Both the position numbers and the translations under genes were made by a program. The notes below the pieces were generated by a model, which was not told where the DNA came from, made no database searches, and worked only from the letters and a program-made list of their open reading frames with translations. Of a DNA stretch of 64,000 nucleotides, positions 9,601-18,510 are shown piece after piece. Location of the stretch: NCBI GenBank assembly GCA_963816685.1, contig CAWFMB010000003.1, positions 245,143-309,142 on the forward strand, written 5' to 3'. The DNA comes from CAVYUC01 sp963816685. GTDB taxonomy: Bacteria > Bacteroidota > Bacteroidia > Bacteroidales > Prolixibacteraceae. Position 1 is the stretch's first letter. Each line of letters opens with the position of its first letter.

Positions 9601-10185
9601 GGAAAATCCGGATTACCCTCTTTCTTTGGAGGATTGGAAAATACCTTCACTTATAAAAACTTCGACCTTAATTTTTTAATTTATTTCCAGGGAGGAAATT
9701 ATATTCTCGATTATGCTGAAATGGCGCAGTCGTATCCAATACTTCGCAACATCAGGAGAGACGCTGTAGTAAATAGCTGGACACCTGAAAACCGCGATGC
9801 ACAATGGCCTGAACTGCGTTACGAATTTGTTTTCGATTCATATGATAATGACTGGAACCTGATAGAAGGCGAAACTGCAACCTATTATCAGCCGCTTACT
9901 ACAAGATTCCTTTATAAAGGAGACTACATGCGACTTAAAAACCTGCAGTTGGGATATACTTTGCCAGGTACGGTTTCTGAAAAATTAAATATTGAATCGG
10001 CACGCATTTATTTGCAGGGGACTAATCTTTTCACGGTAACAGGTTACAAAGGGTATGATCCGGATATTACAGGCACAAGCAGTGGTGGTTCTCAGGGTGT
10101 AAACCTCACCCAGGGATACGTGCCTCAAAACCTTGACGTTCCGTCAATAAAAACTTATTCAATTGGTGTAAATGTTCAGTTCTAA
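6667..10185 (+). CDS. susC: SusC/RagA-type TonB-dependent outer-membrane glycan transporter with STN domain
   Basis: 1172 residues. Order of parts: signal peptide (~15-40, IMRITIILILGIVLTANAESYSQA); STN signalling domain (~45-120, LNVQMENRSVRDVMKFIEEN...ILIRK); carboxypeptidase-like beta domain (~135-205, VTGVVTDKDGLGLPGVSVIVKG); TonB box region and plug (EEVVVIGYGTEKKRDLTGAI, IRIRGINSI, DAAATAIYGSRGSNGVIIV); 22-strand barrel to the end (IKTYSIGVNVQF). It imports oligosaccharides together with SusD, and the STN domain passes substrate signals to FecR. Full length and uninterrupted, unlike its counterpart at 48.6-51.9 kb. Confidence 0.95.
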   Translation: MKKKWLTNSLNPGIVKKAMRIMRITIILILGIVLTANAESYSQATKLNVQMENRSVRDVMKFIEENSEFVFLYKTEDVDVDKKVDVNLQDATIQEILDEVLQGENVEYDIYDRQILIRKAPEQIRQQQQQQPGRKNVTGVVTDKDGLGLPGVSVIVKGTSTGTVTNEDGEFNFSIPADAETLQFSFVGMKTQEVPVDGKTVFTVIMNEDIVGMEEVVVIGYGTEKKRDLTGAISTISGETISKIPTTNFLQNLQGQTTGLQVSNSGGQAGASSRIRIRGINSISSSTDPLWVIDGLIMSSGDFETLNPADIQSVEVLKDAAATAIYGSRGSNGVIIVTTKRGTTSETRTNISVVTGISDLTRKPEDIGYLNTAEFFDMMDRARANTGDYEPFDPNKDVIQTNYLLYPDVTGLSRSDALATNTDWYDEVMRMGNATDINASSSAQKENMNFYVSLNYRNETGVVKSNDFERLSGLMNLNFNVTKNFNVETKVNLSYTTNNLAPNNPVALGRGTESTTTGGFAGMVEGGLPWLPVYNEDGSYWNPTTPNLAMLADPLYRRSQQDRYRALMGIALEYAIPGVKGLKLRATASSDITYSHYIGYMHQALNTRGISVANDNAYFSKDMVSNVYALYNRTFDKHSLNISTGVETQRISGFTSEVAGEEIIGQYQQVGIPNNITDFFVGARPNNEHNLIGYFGRVSYNYDSRYLVSLSMRRDGSSRFSKENRWELFPAVGLGWVPTSESFWNVSFIDFLKLRGSYGKTGNQNIPLVNVDSYSMTLANRYGDNVSGGTRLSVVGSDVTWEVTNALDLGADFMMFDNRISGTIGYYKQDISRLLLAVPIPNSAGYSKLWSNIGDMTNKGLEFNLHTINVQTDNFRWETSFNITTNKNEITKLSPDLDNEGKGIVVGRNITRTGSELGMFYLTEYAGVNPDNGVDMVYEIDQDVYKETGKTVIVMVNGEPRKIPANPANIANNRFIQEGKSGLPSFFGGLENTFTYKNFDLNFLIYFQGGNYILDYAEMAQSYPILRNIRRDAVVNSWTPENRDAQWPELRYEFVFDSYDNDWNLIEGETATYYQPLTTRFLYKGDYMRLKNLQLGYTLPGTVSEKLNIESARIYLQGTNLFTVTGYKGYDPDITGTSSGGSQGVNLTQGYVPQNLDVPSIKTYSIGVNVQF

Positions 10186-10203
10186 TTTTAAAAACAATCA
10201 AAA

Positions 10204-11835
10204 ATGAAATCAAGATATAAGTACAAAATAATATTACTGCCCGTTTATTTTCTGGGCATGATTCTCGGGTTTCTGGCCTGTAATGAGGATGAATTCTTCA
10301 GTATTGATTATCCACCTGAAGCGCCCTGGACAAAACCTTCGGAGTTTGAATTTGCAGTTGCAAGTGCGTATAAATTTTCATTGGGAGGAGAATGGAACTC
10401 TCCCATAGGTTTCGACAGGTTTACAAGCTTTGGAAGCTCTGATGCTGCCCGAAAAATTGAACAGTATTCGGCTGATTATCCTACGCTTGAAGTTTACCAG
10501 CGAGAAACCGAAGGCTACATGAGAGCTGCAACTGATAACTGGAATAACAATTATTCGGCAATCGCTAATATAAATTCGGCGCTTTCTTTTATTAACCAGG
10601 AAAATTACCCGTTTCCAACGGCATCACCGGCCGAAAAAGCTTATCTCAACATTATGAAAGGCGAACTCATGGCTCTAAGGGCACATGATTATTTTTCACT
10701 TGTAAAACGGCATGCACCTGATTATACCCCCGGGGGCAGCAACGATGCTCGTAAAATTGTTCTTCATACTGATCTAAGCCGGAAACTGGAAGAATCAAAC
10801 CAGCCGTATATTGCAACAGTTCAGGAAGTTTACGATCAGATAGTAAGTGATTTGCAGGCTGCAAAAGAATTGCTTCCGGAAGCTACAAGTGGATTTTATC
10901 CTTCATTCGATGCCTCGCACATAAATAAATTTGCGGCAGCAGCACTTCTTGCACGGGTGTACTTCCAAATGGGTGATTATGAAAAAACACTTGCAGAATT
11001 AAATTATGTAATTGACCAAAATGGCGGCCGGTATGATTTGTCGGTTAATCCGTTTAATGCTTTTTCCTATTCTGAACCTGGAGATAATGGAAAAGAGGAA
11101 ATCTGGTATCTTGCATGTTATTCTGTTGGAAACGGAATCGGGCCTAAAGATTTTTCACTTTTCACCAAAGCCCACTACAATGCACGCAATGGCGGCCGTG
11201 GAATTTACTGGAGCCGAATTGGCTGGCACGAACTTGCTATGTCGCACACCATGCTTAAAAAAATGGGATGGATGGATGAAAACCTGAACGAAACAGCAGA
11301 GGCACAGGCTGACAAACGTTACAATGAACTTTATTATCGTTTTGAACCTTACGTTCCGGGTTTAAGAGATTCAATCCTGGCCCAGACAGGTACCACTTTG
11401 GGCTACGATACAATTTATGAGGTGAAAGCAGGAATTGATGTTCCAAATGTATGGATTGACAAATATTACAGGGGCACCACAGGTGACAAAGCCGGACAGT
11501 GGAGTAATATTCCGCTTATTCGTCTGGGCGAACTTTATCTGATGAGAGCTGCAGTGAAATTTAAATTAAACGATGGAACCGGTGCTTTAAATGACGTAAA
11601 TGCTGTGAGAAACAGGGCAGGAATCGGCAATTTTAACGGGACTCTGACACTGGAAGAAATTTACAATGAGTTTATTAAAGAAATGGCTGGTGAAGGGAAA
11701 GAAAATAGTTTCAGGATGGCACTTGAAATGCCAATTCTTCCCGGAGACAGGAATGTTGCTCCAATAAACCCACCATATGAAGATTTTTATTGGAGGCCAT
11801 CTCAAAGTGAAGAAGATTTAAACCAGAATTTGTAG
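10204..11835 (+). CDS. susD: SusD/RagB-type surface glycan-binding lipoprotein
   Basis: 543 residues. The signal peptide ends in a lipobox (LGFLAC, then NEDE, an acidic run typical of surface-exposed lipoproteins). TPR-like SusD features follow: NNNYSAIANINSALSFINQ, GELMALRAHDYFSLVKRHA, FAAAALLARVYFQMGDYEKTLAELNYVI, and near the C-terminus LIRLGELYLMRAAVKFKLN and LNDVNAVRNRAGI. It starts 18 bases after susC and forms the lid of the SusC transporter. A strong terminator follows directly. Confidence 0.95.
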   Translation: MKSRYKYKIILLPVYFLGMILGFLACNEDEFFSIDYPPEAPWTKPSEFEFAVASAYKFSLGGEWNSPIGFDRFTSFGSSDAARKIEQYSADYPTLEVYQRETEGYMRAATDNWNNNYSAIANINSALSFINQENYPFPTASPAEKAYLNIMKGELMALRAHDYFSLVKRHAPDYTPGGSNDARKIVLHTDLSRKLEESNQPYIATVQEVYDQIVSDLQAAKELLPEATSGFYPSFDASHINKFAAAALLARVYFQMGDYEKTLAELNYVIDQNGGRYDLSVNPFNAFSYSEPGDNGKEEIWYLACYSVGNGIGPKDFSLFTKAHYNARNGGRGIYWSRIGWHELAMSHTMLKKMGWMDENLNETAEAQADKRYNELYYRFEPYVPGLRDSILAQTGTTLGYDTIYEVKAGIDVPNVWIDKYYRGTTGDKAGQWSNIPLIRLGELYLMRAAVKFKLNDGTGALNDVNAVRNRAGIGNFNGTLTLEEIYNEFIKEMAGEGKENSFRMALEMPILPGDRNVAPINPPYEDFYWRPSQSEEDLNQNL

Positions 11836-11859
11836 TAAAAGTTTAATGATTTAAAAAGT

Positions 11860-11920
11860 ACATGAAACTTTAATCAATTTGATTTGCTTGAATTTCGATT
11901 AAGGTTTCATGTCTTTTTTT
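11860..11920 (+). terminator. rho-independent terminator after susD
   Basis: ACATGAAACTTTAATC (11860-11875) pairs with GATTAAGGTTTCATGT (11897-11912) at 15 of 16 positions, with one G-T pair, and a run of seven T follows. It separates susCD from the downstream lipoprotein and enzyme genes, which then need read-through or their own promoter. Confidence 0.75.
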
Positions 11921-11962
11921 GTAATTTCATGAAGGAATTTAATTGAAAACATGTAATACACA

Positions 11963-12754
11963 ATGAAAAACAAATTTTTAGCAATTCTCTTGACAGTACT
12001 GTTATTTAACGGTTGTAATTCAGGAAATAACAAGAATCAAGTGCAACAGGAAGAAATAAATGTGTTAACTGAAGCTGAAAAAGAGGAAGGCTGGAAACTT
12101 TTGTTTGACGGAGAAACTTTTACCGGCTGGAGAGGACTTGGAATGGACACAATTCCTGCCAATTGGATTATCGAAAATGGTTGTATTAAAAATATAAGCA
12201 AAGCGGAAATTGATTCGATTTCCGGAAAAGAAAAACCCCCGACAGGTGACCTGATGAGCAAACAAAAATTCGAAAACTTTGAAATTTTTTTCGAATGGAA
12301 AATCAACAAAAGCGGTAACAGTGGCATTAAATATAATGTTTCCGAAGAGATGTCAAATCAATTCGGAGTGGGATATACTGCCGTCGGATTTGAATATCAG
12401 TTACTTGATGACGATGATGTGGCGTATGCAAATCTTCACCCGTCACAGTTCACCGGCTCCCTTTATGATTTGTTTCCTTCTCAAAACACACAACTTAAGC
12501 CTGTCGGGGTGTTTAACAACAGTCGCATTGTTGTTAACGGCAATCATGGCGAACATTGGCTGAACGGCAAAAAAGTGGTGGAATATGAATTTAATTCTGC
12601 AGCCCTGGATTCTGCTTATCAAAAAAGTAAATTTCATGATTTCCCTGGTTTCAGTAAAAAACGAGCCGGTCATATCGTGTTGCAAAATCATTCTGACGAT
12701 GTTTGGTTCAGAAACATAAAAATTCATGACCTTACCGATGAATTGGAAAATTAA
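11963..12754 (+). CDS. DUF1080 (3-keto-disaccharide hydrolase-type) lipoprotein
   Basis: 263 residues. Lipoprotein signal (LAILLTVLLFNGC, then NSGNN). The DUF1080 pattern runs across the protein: EKEEGWKLLFDGETFTGWRG, WIIENGCIKN, GDLMSKQKFENFEIFFEWKI, SGNSGIKYNV, YEFQLLDDDD-like (FEYQLLDDDDV), GEHWLNGKKVVEYE, GHIVLQNHSDDVWFRNIKI. Family members have a lectin-like jelly-roll fold, and several are hydrolases of 3-keto-glycosides or bind glycans. As the first gene after the susD terminator it probably acts in the periplasm or at the cell surface on the imported glycan. Confidence 0.85.
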   Translation: MKNKFLAILLTVLLFNGCNSGNNKNQVQQEEINVLTEAEKEEGWKLLFDGETFTGWRGLGMDTIPANWIIENGCIKNISKAEIDSISGKEKPPTGDLMSKQKFENFEIFFEWKINKSGNSGIKYNVSEEMSNQFGVGYTAVGFEYQLLDDDDVAYANLHPSQFTGSLYDLFPSQNTQLKPVGVFNNSRIVVNGNHGEHWLNGKKVVEYEFNSAALDSAYQKSKFHDFPGFSKKRAGHIVLQNHSDDVWFRNIKIHDLTDELEN

Positions 12755-12758
12755 ATTT

Positions 12759-15014
12759 ATGGCATATCCTGGAAAATTGAATCTTCAAAAGATAGTTCTT
12801 GCGGTCCTTCTGGTTGCAGTGTATTCCTGTGGTCAAAATCAAACCGGATTTTATGTTTCACCTGACGGAAACGATGAAAATTCAGGAACTCAGGAAAATC
12901 CCTTTTTAACCTTTCAGAAAGCAAAAGATGCAGTTGCTGCCGAAATTGCAGGTGGAGTTGAAAACCGGGAAATCCATATTTATTTCAGTGAAGGTATTTA
13001 TAGTTTCGATGAAACAGTTGTTCTGAATGATGCAGCATTCACCCAGGGAAACAACTCCATAATTATTTCAGCATTGAACAATGAAAACGTTGTTTTTACT
13101 TCCGGAAAAAAACTGGAAGGCTGGCAAAAGCTGGATACATATCAATCCGGACTGCCTGAAATCGCAAAAGAAAAAATTTGGGTTACTGAAATTCCTTCAA
13201 CTTTTAAAAATAAAAACGCCCGCTTTCTCTATTCTGATGAAGGACCACTAAAAAATGCAGTTTCAGGTGATCTGTACACAAATGAAGAAAACAATTCGTT
13301 TGCAAAAGAAGAAACTCATTTAAATAAAAATCAACCAAACACCTTTGCTTTTCCTGATTCTGTATTCAGAGATTGGGGCAATACTGAAGACGTTGAGGTA
13401 ATTATTCGCCCCCACCAGGCTTGGGTTATGAATATTCTGCCCCTCGATTCCCTGAATTTTAAAACCGGTATAGCAACAACAACAATTCCGGCGACATATC
13501 AGATGACGAAATTAAGTGGTTCCTGGTACAAATATTTACCCAACCTGTGGATACAAAATTCTATTGATTTTCTGGATGAACCGGGTGAATGGGTAATCAA
13601 TTCAAAGGAAGGCCGGATTTATTACTGGCCACGGGAGAACGAACCACAAGATGTTTATTATCCGCTGCTGCAGGAAATTATTCGGGTAGAAGGTGATGAA
13701 AAGAACGGCAGCTTGATGAAAAACATTCAGTTTAAGGGTATAACTTTTACCGGCGGTGATCGTGATACCTGGAAACCTGACGACATAGGATTACAGCACG
13801 ACTGGGCGATGTATAACAAATCGGATGCTTTGCTGCGGTTCATTGATGCAGAAAATTGTGTGGTTGACGAATGTATCTTTGAAAACAGCGGTGGTGGGGG
13901 AGTACGATTTGATTTTTACAGTCGCAACAACAAAATCCAAAATTCTGAATTTTCGAAACTGGGAGGAACAAGTATTCTTTTTGCTGGTTACGGGCCAGGA
14001 AAAAAAGACGTAAACCGGAACAATGTTATTATGAATAACGAAATTCATGATGGTGGTCAGGTTTACTGGCATTCTCCCGGAATTTTTATATGGCAAAGCG
14101 GAGGAAATCAAATTGCTCATAACCTTGTTTACGATATGCCTTATTCCGGAATAGTTGTTAGCGGACCGCGTCCACAGTTTTTCAATACCCGGATGAAAGG
14201 TTTACGCGAAAATACAGGCACATTTAATTATGATGAAATTGAAAATTTTGATGTGGACAGCGCCAATTGGGATCGTTTTGAGCCTTATGCCAGCAAATGG
14301 GACGAAATGATGAAATACCTGTTTGCCAGTGAAAATATTATCGAGTTTAATGAACTGCATCATAATGCACAGCGAATCGATGACGGCAACGGAATTTATC
14401 TTTCAGGTACCGGATTGGGGAATACAGTCCGTAACAATTACCTTCATCATAACACATCGGTTTGTTTGCACGGAATTATAAGGGCTGATGATCAGGCTAA
14501 AGATGTTACCATTACCAATAATGTGATTTACAAGTTTACAAATGAAGGAATTAAGGTGAAACATCCATGTGTGGTAAAAAATAATTATATAATTGATTGG
14601 GAACAATCTGCATGGGATAACGGAAGAACATATCCTAAACAGTCATTTCTGAATGTTTCGCCGGTAGGACCTGTAATTGAGGGAACAATTGTAGAGAAAA
14701 ATATATGTTTTGAACCGGAAGGCGATTCGGAACCTTTTTTTACCATGTCAATTTATTATCCACTTGGAAAATTAACCAAATACAGTGATGTTGACGTCGA
14801 TTTTAACCTGTATTACAATGCAGATGCACCTGAAAATGGAAGGAACCAGCTGCTGGAATTGCGTGAAAAAGGTTTTGATATAAACAGCATGGTAGCCGAT
14901 CCTCTTTTTGAAGGTTTTGCTGATTACGGATTTAAATTGAAAAGCAATTCACCGGCATTGAAAATGGGAATTGAACAAATTAACATTGAAAATACCGGGC
15001 TCTTAAGAAAATAA
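12759..15014 (+). CDS. right-handed parallel beta-helix lipoprotein, candidate glycoside hydrolase (GH141-like architecture)
   Basis: About 751 residues from the ATG at 12759; in-frame ATGs at 12726 and 12738 would overlap the previous gene, but 12759 gives the best signal peptide (IVLAVLLVAVYSC, lipobox). The mature protein opens with FYVSPDGNDENSGTQENPF, then FLTFQKAKDAV and an IYFSEGIYSFDETVVL segment, the usual start of secreted beta-helix carbohydrate enzymes. A beta-sandwich-like insertion (ISALNNENVVFTSG...) precedes Asn- and Gly-rich helix rungs (NNVIMNNEIHDGG, NNYLHHNTS, ITNNVIYKFTNEGI). This arrangement resembles GH141-type proteins acting on pectic glycans; that family is an inference. 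Confidence 0.75.
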   Translation: MAYPGKLNLQKIVLAVLLVAVYSCGQNQTGFYVSPDGNDENSGTQENPFLTFQKAKDAVAAEIAGGVENREIHIYFSEGIYSFDETVVLNDAAFTQGNNSIIISALNNENVVFTSGKKLEGWQKLDTYQSGLPEIAKEKIWVTEIPSTFKNKNARFLYSDEGPLKNAVSGDLYTNEENNSFAKEETHLNKNQPNTFAFPDSVFRDWGNTEDVEVIIRPHQAWVMNILPLDSLNFKTGIATTTIPATYQMTKLSGSWYKYLPNLWIQNSIDFLDEPGEWVINSKEGRIYYWPRENEPQDVYYPLLQEIIRVEGDEKNGSLMKNIQFKGITFTGGDRDTWKPDDIGLQHDWAMYNKSDALLRFIDAENCVVDECIFENSGGGGVRFDFYSRNNKIQNSEFSKLGGTSILFAGYGPGKKDVNRNNVIMNNEIHDGGQVYWHSPGIFIWQSGGNQIAHNLVYDMPYSGIVVSGPRPQFFNTRMKGLRENTGTFNYDEIENFDVDSANWDRFEPYASKWDEMMKYLFASENIIEFNELHHNAQRIDDGNGIYLSGTGLGNTVRNNYLHHNTSVCLHGIIRADDQAKDVTITNNVIYKFTNEGIKVKHPCVVKNNYIIDWEQSAWDNGRTYPKQSFLNVSPVGPVIEGTIVEKNICFEPEGDSEPFFTMSIYYPLGKLTKYSDVDVDFNLYYNADAPENGRNQLLELREKGFDINSMVADPLFEGFADYGFKLKSNSPALKMGIEQINIENTGLLRK

Positions 15015-15055
15015 TGAAACTGAATGATTTGAAAATCAGTATAAAATGAAAACAA

Positions 15056-16669
15056 ATGGAAAGCGGGAATAATAAAAACAGCCGTAGAAAATTTCTAGGC
15101 AGTGCTGCTGCAACTGTTGCAGCATTTTCAGTTTTACCTGGGAATAAAGTAAATGCTGCAACCGGAATCGAATCTGAAAATAATTTTGCTGTTTTTAATG
15201 TTTTGGATTTTGATATCATTGGTGACGGAGTCACTGTAAATACTTCGGCTTTTCAAAACCTTATTGACAAATGCAGTGATGCCGGAGGGGGTACTGTATT
15301 TTTTCCGCCAGGTGATTATCTTACAGGTACTTTTCAAATAAAAGACAATGTAAATATTTATCTCTCTCCCGGAACAACAATTTACGGAAGCACAAATCAG
15401 GACGATTATAAATATGGCTGCCTTGTATATGCAGAAGATGCAAAAAACATCAGTATTACAGGTACTGGTACCATCAACGGAAACGGTCCTTCTTTTTTCG
15501 AAAAATACAAAGCTCCCGATGGTGAAATGAAACTGCGGGTGCGCTCGTGGCGGCCCAATCGCATGTTTTCTTTTGTCCGCTGCCAAAACCTGCTTCTGCA
15601 AAGCATTACCATCGAAAAAAGTCCTTGCTGGACCATTCATCCCATCGATTGCAAAGGAGTTGCAATTCTTGGAATTACGATGCTGAATGGAATTTATGAG
15701 GAAGATGGGCCAAATACCGATGGAATCAACCCGGATGGTTGTTCAAAAGTGAGAATTGCAGATTGTTACCTCGAGTGCGGAGATGATTGTATTGTTTTAA
15801 AAGTGACCGAAAAATCAGAAACAAAAATCTGCCGCGATATTGTAGTGACAAATTGTGTATTGCAAACTTCTCAAACTGCTTTAAAAATTGGTACCGAAAC
15901 ACATGGCGAATTCAGAAATATTACCTTTTCAAATTGTGTTGTTCATGATTCAGGCGGCGGTTTTGGCCTGCTGATGCGCGATGGCGGACTCATTGACGGA
16001 ATGGTTGTCAATAACATAACTGTGGATTGTACGCATCCAAAACAACTGGACGGACAGGGAATTTACATCTGGTCGCACCGCCGGTCAGACGAAACACCCT
16101 GGGGAATGATTAAAAATGTACTTATTTCAAACATGACAATAAAAGCCGGCGGCGGCATTTTTGTTACCGGAGCAAAAGAAAGGTACATTGAAGGGCTGAC
16201 GCTTGAAAATATCAAAATTCAGGTTACCGGCGGACGAACTACCGATATGCATGATAATCCGCCAGACCCTTTTACTGCCTTTGGCCATTTTGTAGCCCCG
16301 TATGATGTTTTCTGCCGCTATGTTAATAATTTGACTCTTCGGAATATTCAATTGGTGTGGCCGGAAACAGAAGAAAAAAGATTTGGCAGTGCATTGCGTT
16401 GCTGGTCAGTAAATGATGTGGAAATTGACGGTTTTAAAGGCCGGCAGTCACTGCATTCTGCTTCACCCGCAATTTCATTGAAAGGTGTAAATGGAGGATT
16501 TATTCACAATTGCATCGCCCCCGACCAAACCGGCATTGTTTTTCATGTTGAAAATTCGGAAAGAATATCGGTAATCGGCAATGAATTCAGCCGTGCCCGT
16601 GGATTATACAAGCCGGATAATACCGAAATTAGTTCAATCTTTGAAACCGGAAACAGACTTCCGGGATAA
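15056..16669 (+). CDS. GH28-like (polygalacturonase-type) beta-helix glycosidase with Tat signal
   Basis: 537 residues. The twin-arginine signal is NSRRKFLGSAAATVAAFSVLPG (residues 8-29). A pectate-lyase-3-like start follows (FDIIGDGVTVNTSAFQNLIDKC), then the GH28 active-site motifs NTDGINPDG (~220) and GDD (~241). The usual GHG motif is replaced by THGEF and no clear RIK motif is visible, so substrate class is uncertain. Beta-helix rungs continue to the C-terminus. GH28 enzymes cut galacturonan or rhamnogalacturonan, which fits the locus. It begins 41 bases after the beta-helix gene, likely co-transcribed. Confidence 0.85.
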   Translation: MESGNNKNSRRKFLGSAAATVAAFSVLPGNKVNAATGIESENNFAVFNVLDFDIIGDGVTVNTSAFQNLIDKCSDAGGGTVFFPPGDYLTGTFQIKDNVNIYLSPGTTIYGSTNQDDYKYGCLVYAEDAKNISITGTGTINGNGPSFFEKYKAPDGEMKLRVRSWRPNRMFSFVRCQNLLLQSITIEKSPCWTIHPIDCKGVAILGITMLNGIYEEDGPNTDGINPDGCSKVRIADCYLECGDDCIVLKVTEKSETKICRDIVVTNCVLQTSQTALKIGTETHGEFRNITFSNCVVHDSGGGFGLLMRDGGLIDGMVVNNITVDCTHPKQLDGQGIYIWSHRRSDETPWGMIKNVLISNMTIKAGGGIFVTGAKERYIEGLTLENIKIQVTGGRTTDMHDNPPDPFTAFGHFVAPYDVFCRYVNNLTLRNIQLVWPETEEKRFGSALRCWSVNDVEIDGFKGRQSLHSASPAISLKGVNGGFIHNCIAPDQTGIVFHVENSERISVIGNEFSRARGLYKPDNTEISSIFETGNRLPG

Positions 16670-16686
16670 CATAAAACTTTACCAAA

Positions 16687-17913
16687 ATGGAAAAAAAATC
16701 AGGTATTCTTTTTAAAATGGTGCTGGTGTTAATTGTTGCATTGCAGTTCTCCTGTAATCAAAAAAATACACAGCCGACATTTTCATTTAAACATCATTAC
16801 ATAAATAACGACCTGCCTACAATTGAAGTCACAGGTGTACAGACTCTTGCCGATTATGATAACGACGGGGATTTGGATATGACTGTCGGTTCGAAACCCA
16901 ACGGACTTTTTTTGCTGGTGAACAATGGTAATTCATGGGATACGCAGAAAATCGGAGATGTTCCTTTTACCAGCCTTGGAGCAGTTCCTCTCGATATAAA
17001 CGGCGATGGAAAAACCGATATTGTAAGTGCGGGAGTGTGGTATGTAAATGAAGGAGATAATCATTTTACCATGTATTCGTACGATTCAGACATGGGTGAA
17101 ATTCATGATATTGCTGCAACTGATTTTAATGATGACGGCAAAACCGATGTACTTATAGCTGGTGAAAATGTTGGTTTGTTTTGGTACAACACAAATTCTG
17201 TCCCGGGAGAAACATGGGAAAAGACTGTTATTGACCCTGACCATACGACTTACAGACCAACGGTTCATGGTGGTTTTTCCCCGGGTGGAATTGGCGATTT
17301 GGATGGCGATGGTGACAAAGACATATTCATGGCCATTTCATGGTTCGAAAACAGGAATGAAGGAGCTGAATGGATTAAACATCCACTTGAATATCCTGAA
17401 CTTTTTCAGGGAAAATTGCCCTGGGGAAAATCTACAAGAAGTGTAATTGTTGATATTGACAGTGATAGCGACAATGATATCGTTTTTAGCTCCTGCGATG
17501 ACATTGATGCCAAAATCGGAATTATTGAAAATGTAAAAGGAGATGGCACAGAATGGAAAATGAATCTCTTGCCCCAAACAGCCGAAGGCCGCAGGTGCTC
17601 ATTGCATGCTCTCCGGATAGCTGATTTCAATCAGGATGGTTTTCTTGATATTATAACAGTCGATCAGGAAGACATGATGAAGGCGGATACATTACTGCAT
17701 TCACCCCGCTGGTTTATTTATACCAACATTGGAAACGGCTGGGAAGAGCAGGTTCTGTTCGACATTGGAATTGGCGGTCACGATATAATTACCGGCGATG
17801 TGGATGGCGATGGCGATCCTGACCTTGTCAGCAAAGTTTGGAAGCCCTGGAAAAAGAGTTCCAACAATGGAAAATCCCATGCCGATTTTATTGAAAACCT
17901 TACCATCAACTAA
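16687..17913 (+). CDS. FG-GAP/VCBS repeat lipoprotein
   Basis: 408 residues. Lipoprotein signal (LVLIVALQFSC, then NQKN). At least six calcium-loop blades of the beta-propeller type are visible: DYDNDGDLDMTV, DINGDGKTDIVS, DFNDDGKTDVLIAG, DLDGDGDKDIFMA, DIDSDSDNDIVFSS, DFNQDGFLDIITV and DVDGDGDPDLVS. Such propellers bind glycans or partner proteins; a few have lyase activity. It is the last gene of the first PUL, 17 bases after the GH28-like gene. Confidence 0.85.
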   Translation: MEKKSGILFKMVLVLIVALQFSCNQKNTQPTFSFKHHYINNDLPTIEVTGVQTLADYDNDGDLDMTVGSKPNGLFLLVNNGNSWDTQKIGDVPFTSLGAVPLDINGDGKTDIVSAGVWYVNEGDNHFTMYSYDSDMGEIHDIAATDFNDDGKTDVLIAGENVGLFWYNTNSVPGETWEKTVIDPDHTTYRPTVHGGFSPGGIGDLDGDGDKDIFMAISWFENRNEGAEWIKHPLEYPELFQGKLPWGKSTRSVIVDIDSDSDNDIVFSSCDDIDAKIGIIENVKGDGTEWKMNLLPQTAEGRRCSLHALRIADFNQDGFLDIITVDQEDMMKADTLLHSPRWFIYTNIGNGWEEQVLFDIGIGGHDIITGDVDGDGDPDLVSKVWKPWKKSSNNGKSHADFIENLTIN

Positions 17914-17966
17914 GGCGGTAACCAATTGAACGGCAGTTGTACTATGTTCATCTGTTTGTCTGACCG

Positions 17967-17988
17967 GGCAGGATACCTTTTTCCTGCC
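17967..17988 (+). terminator. hairpin after PUL 1, possible terminator
   Basis: GGCAGGA pairs with TCCTGCC around an eight-base loop, 54 bases after the stop of the FG-GAP gene. No T-run follows, so termination is uncertain. Confidence 0.4.
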
Positions 17989-18006
17989 TCAATGGAAAAT
18001 AGTAAA

Positions 18007-18037
18007 TGCTGTTTTTGAAATGCGATCAAAAACAGCA
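18007..18037. repeat. perfect 12-bp inverted repeat
   Basis: TGCTGTTTTTGA (18007-18018) and TCAAAAACAGCA (18026-18037) are exact reverse complements around a 7-base loop. Its position between convergent genes suggests a role in 3'-end formation. Confidence 0.6.
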
Positions 18038-18107
18038 TGCTCTGTTTTAAGGTTATAACCCATTTATCGGCTGGTTCCAATCTTATATCGGGAAGTGATC
18101 ATCTCCG

Positions 18108-18181
18108 TACCAAAGACGTACTAAAGACGTATTAAATTCGATTTTAATCGAATTTAATATAGCCTTGGTACGTCTTTGGTA
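18108..18181. repeat. long nested palindromic element, copy 1
   Basis: Outer arms TACCAAAGACGTAC (18108-18121) and GTACGTCTTTGGTA (18168-18181) are perfect complements. Inside them ATTAAATTCGAT (18131-18142) and ATCGAATTTAAT (18147-18158) form a second perfect stem with a four-base loop. The right arm shares GTACGTCTTTG with a second long palindromic element near 53.8 kb, suggesting a dispersed intergenic family. Confidence 0.7.
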
Positions 18182-18510
18182 TATTGTTGGATGATGGGGT
18201 TATTGCACTTCCAGTCAGAAGTCTGTTTCAGGAAGGATGAATCGCCTTGTTCAATAGGATGGTTGTCTTCATTTGCTTTGCGAAGCAATGGAAGCAGCGA
18301 TAAAGCTGAAAATGCATTTCTGATTGGTTTGGAACAGGCATGGAATGGTTGAGAAGTTTTGGTTTTATTCTGCATGGGATTGGGCTGGCACACCATTTTT
18401 GCCAACTGTAAATGTGATGTCGGTGATATCGGACTTTTTAGGAAAATCCGGAAATGGTATGAAAAAAGGTCAACCCCCCGGACGGTATGAGGACTTTTTC
18501 TTTTTCAGTC

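Larger units (their letters stand above)
17914..18510. other. 597-base gene-free spacer holding three inverted repeats
   Basis: No convincing coding sequence; short frames here show no family features. It lies between two convergent genes and holds the two hairpins and the long palindromic element listed separately. The remainder (18182-18510) shows nothing I can name. Confidence 0.7.

Noticed and set aside
15134..15640. 168-codon minus-strand frame inside the GH28-like gene.
   Set aside because: Opposite the Tat signal and first beta-helix rungs, no motif of its own.
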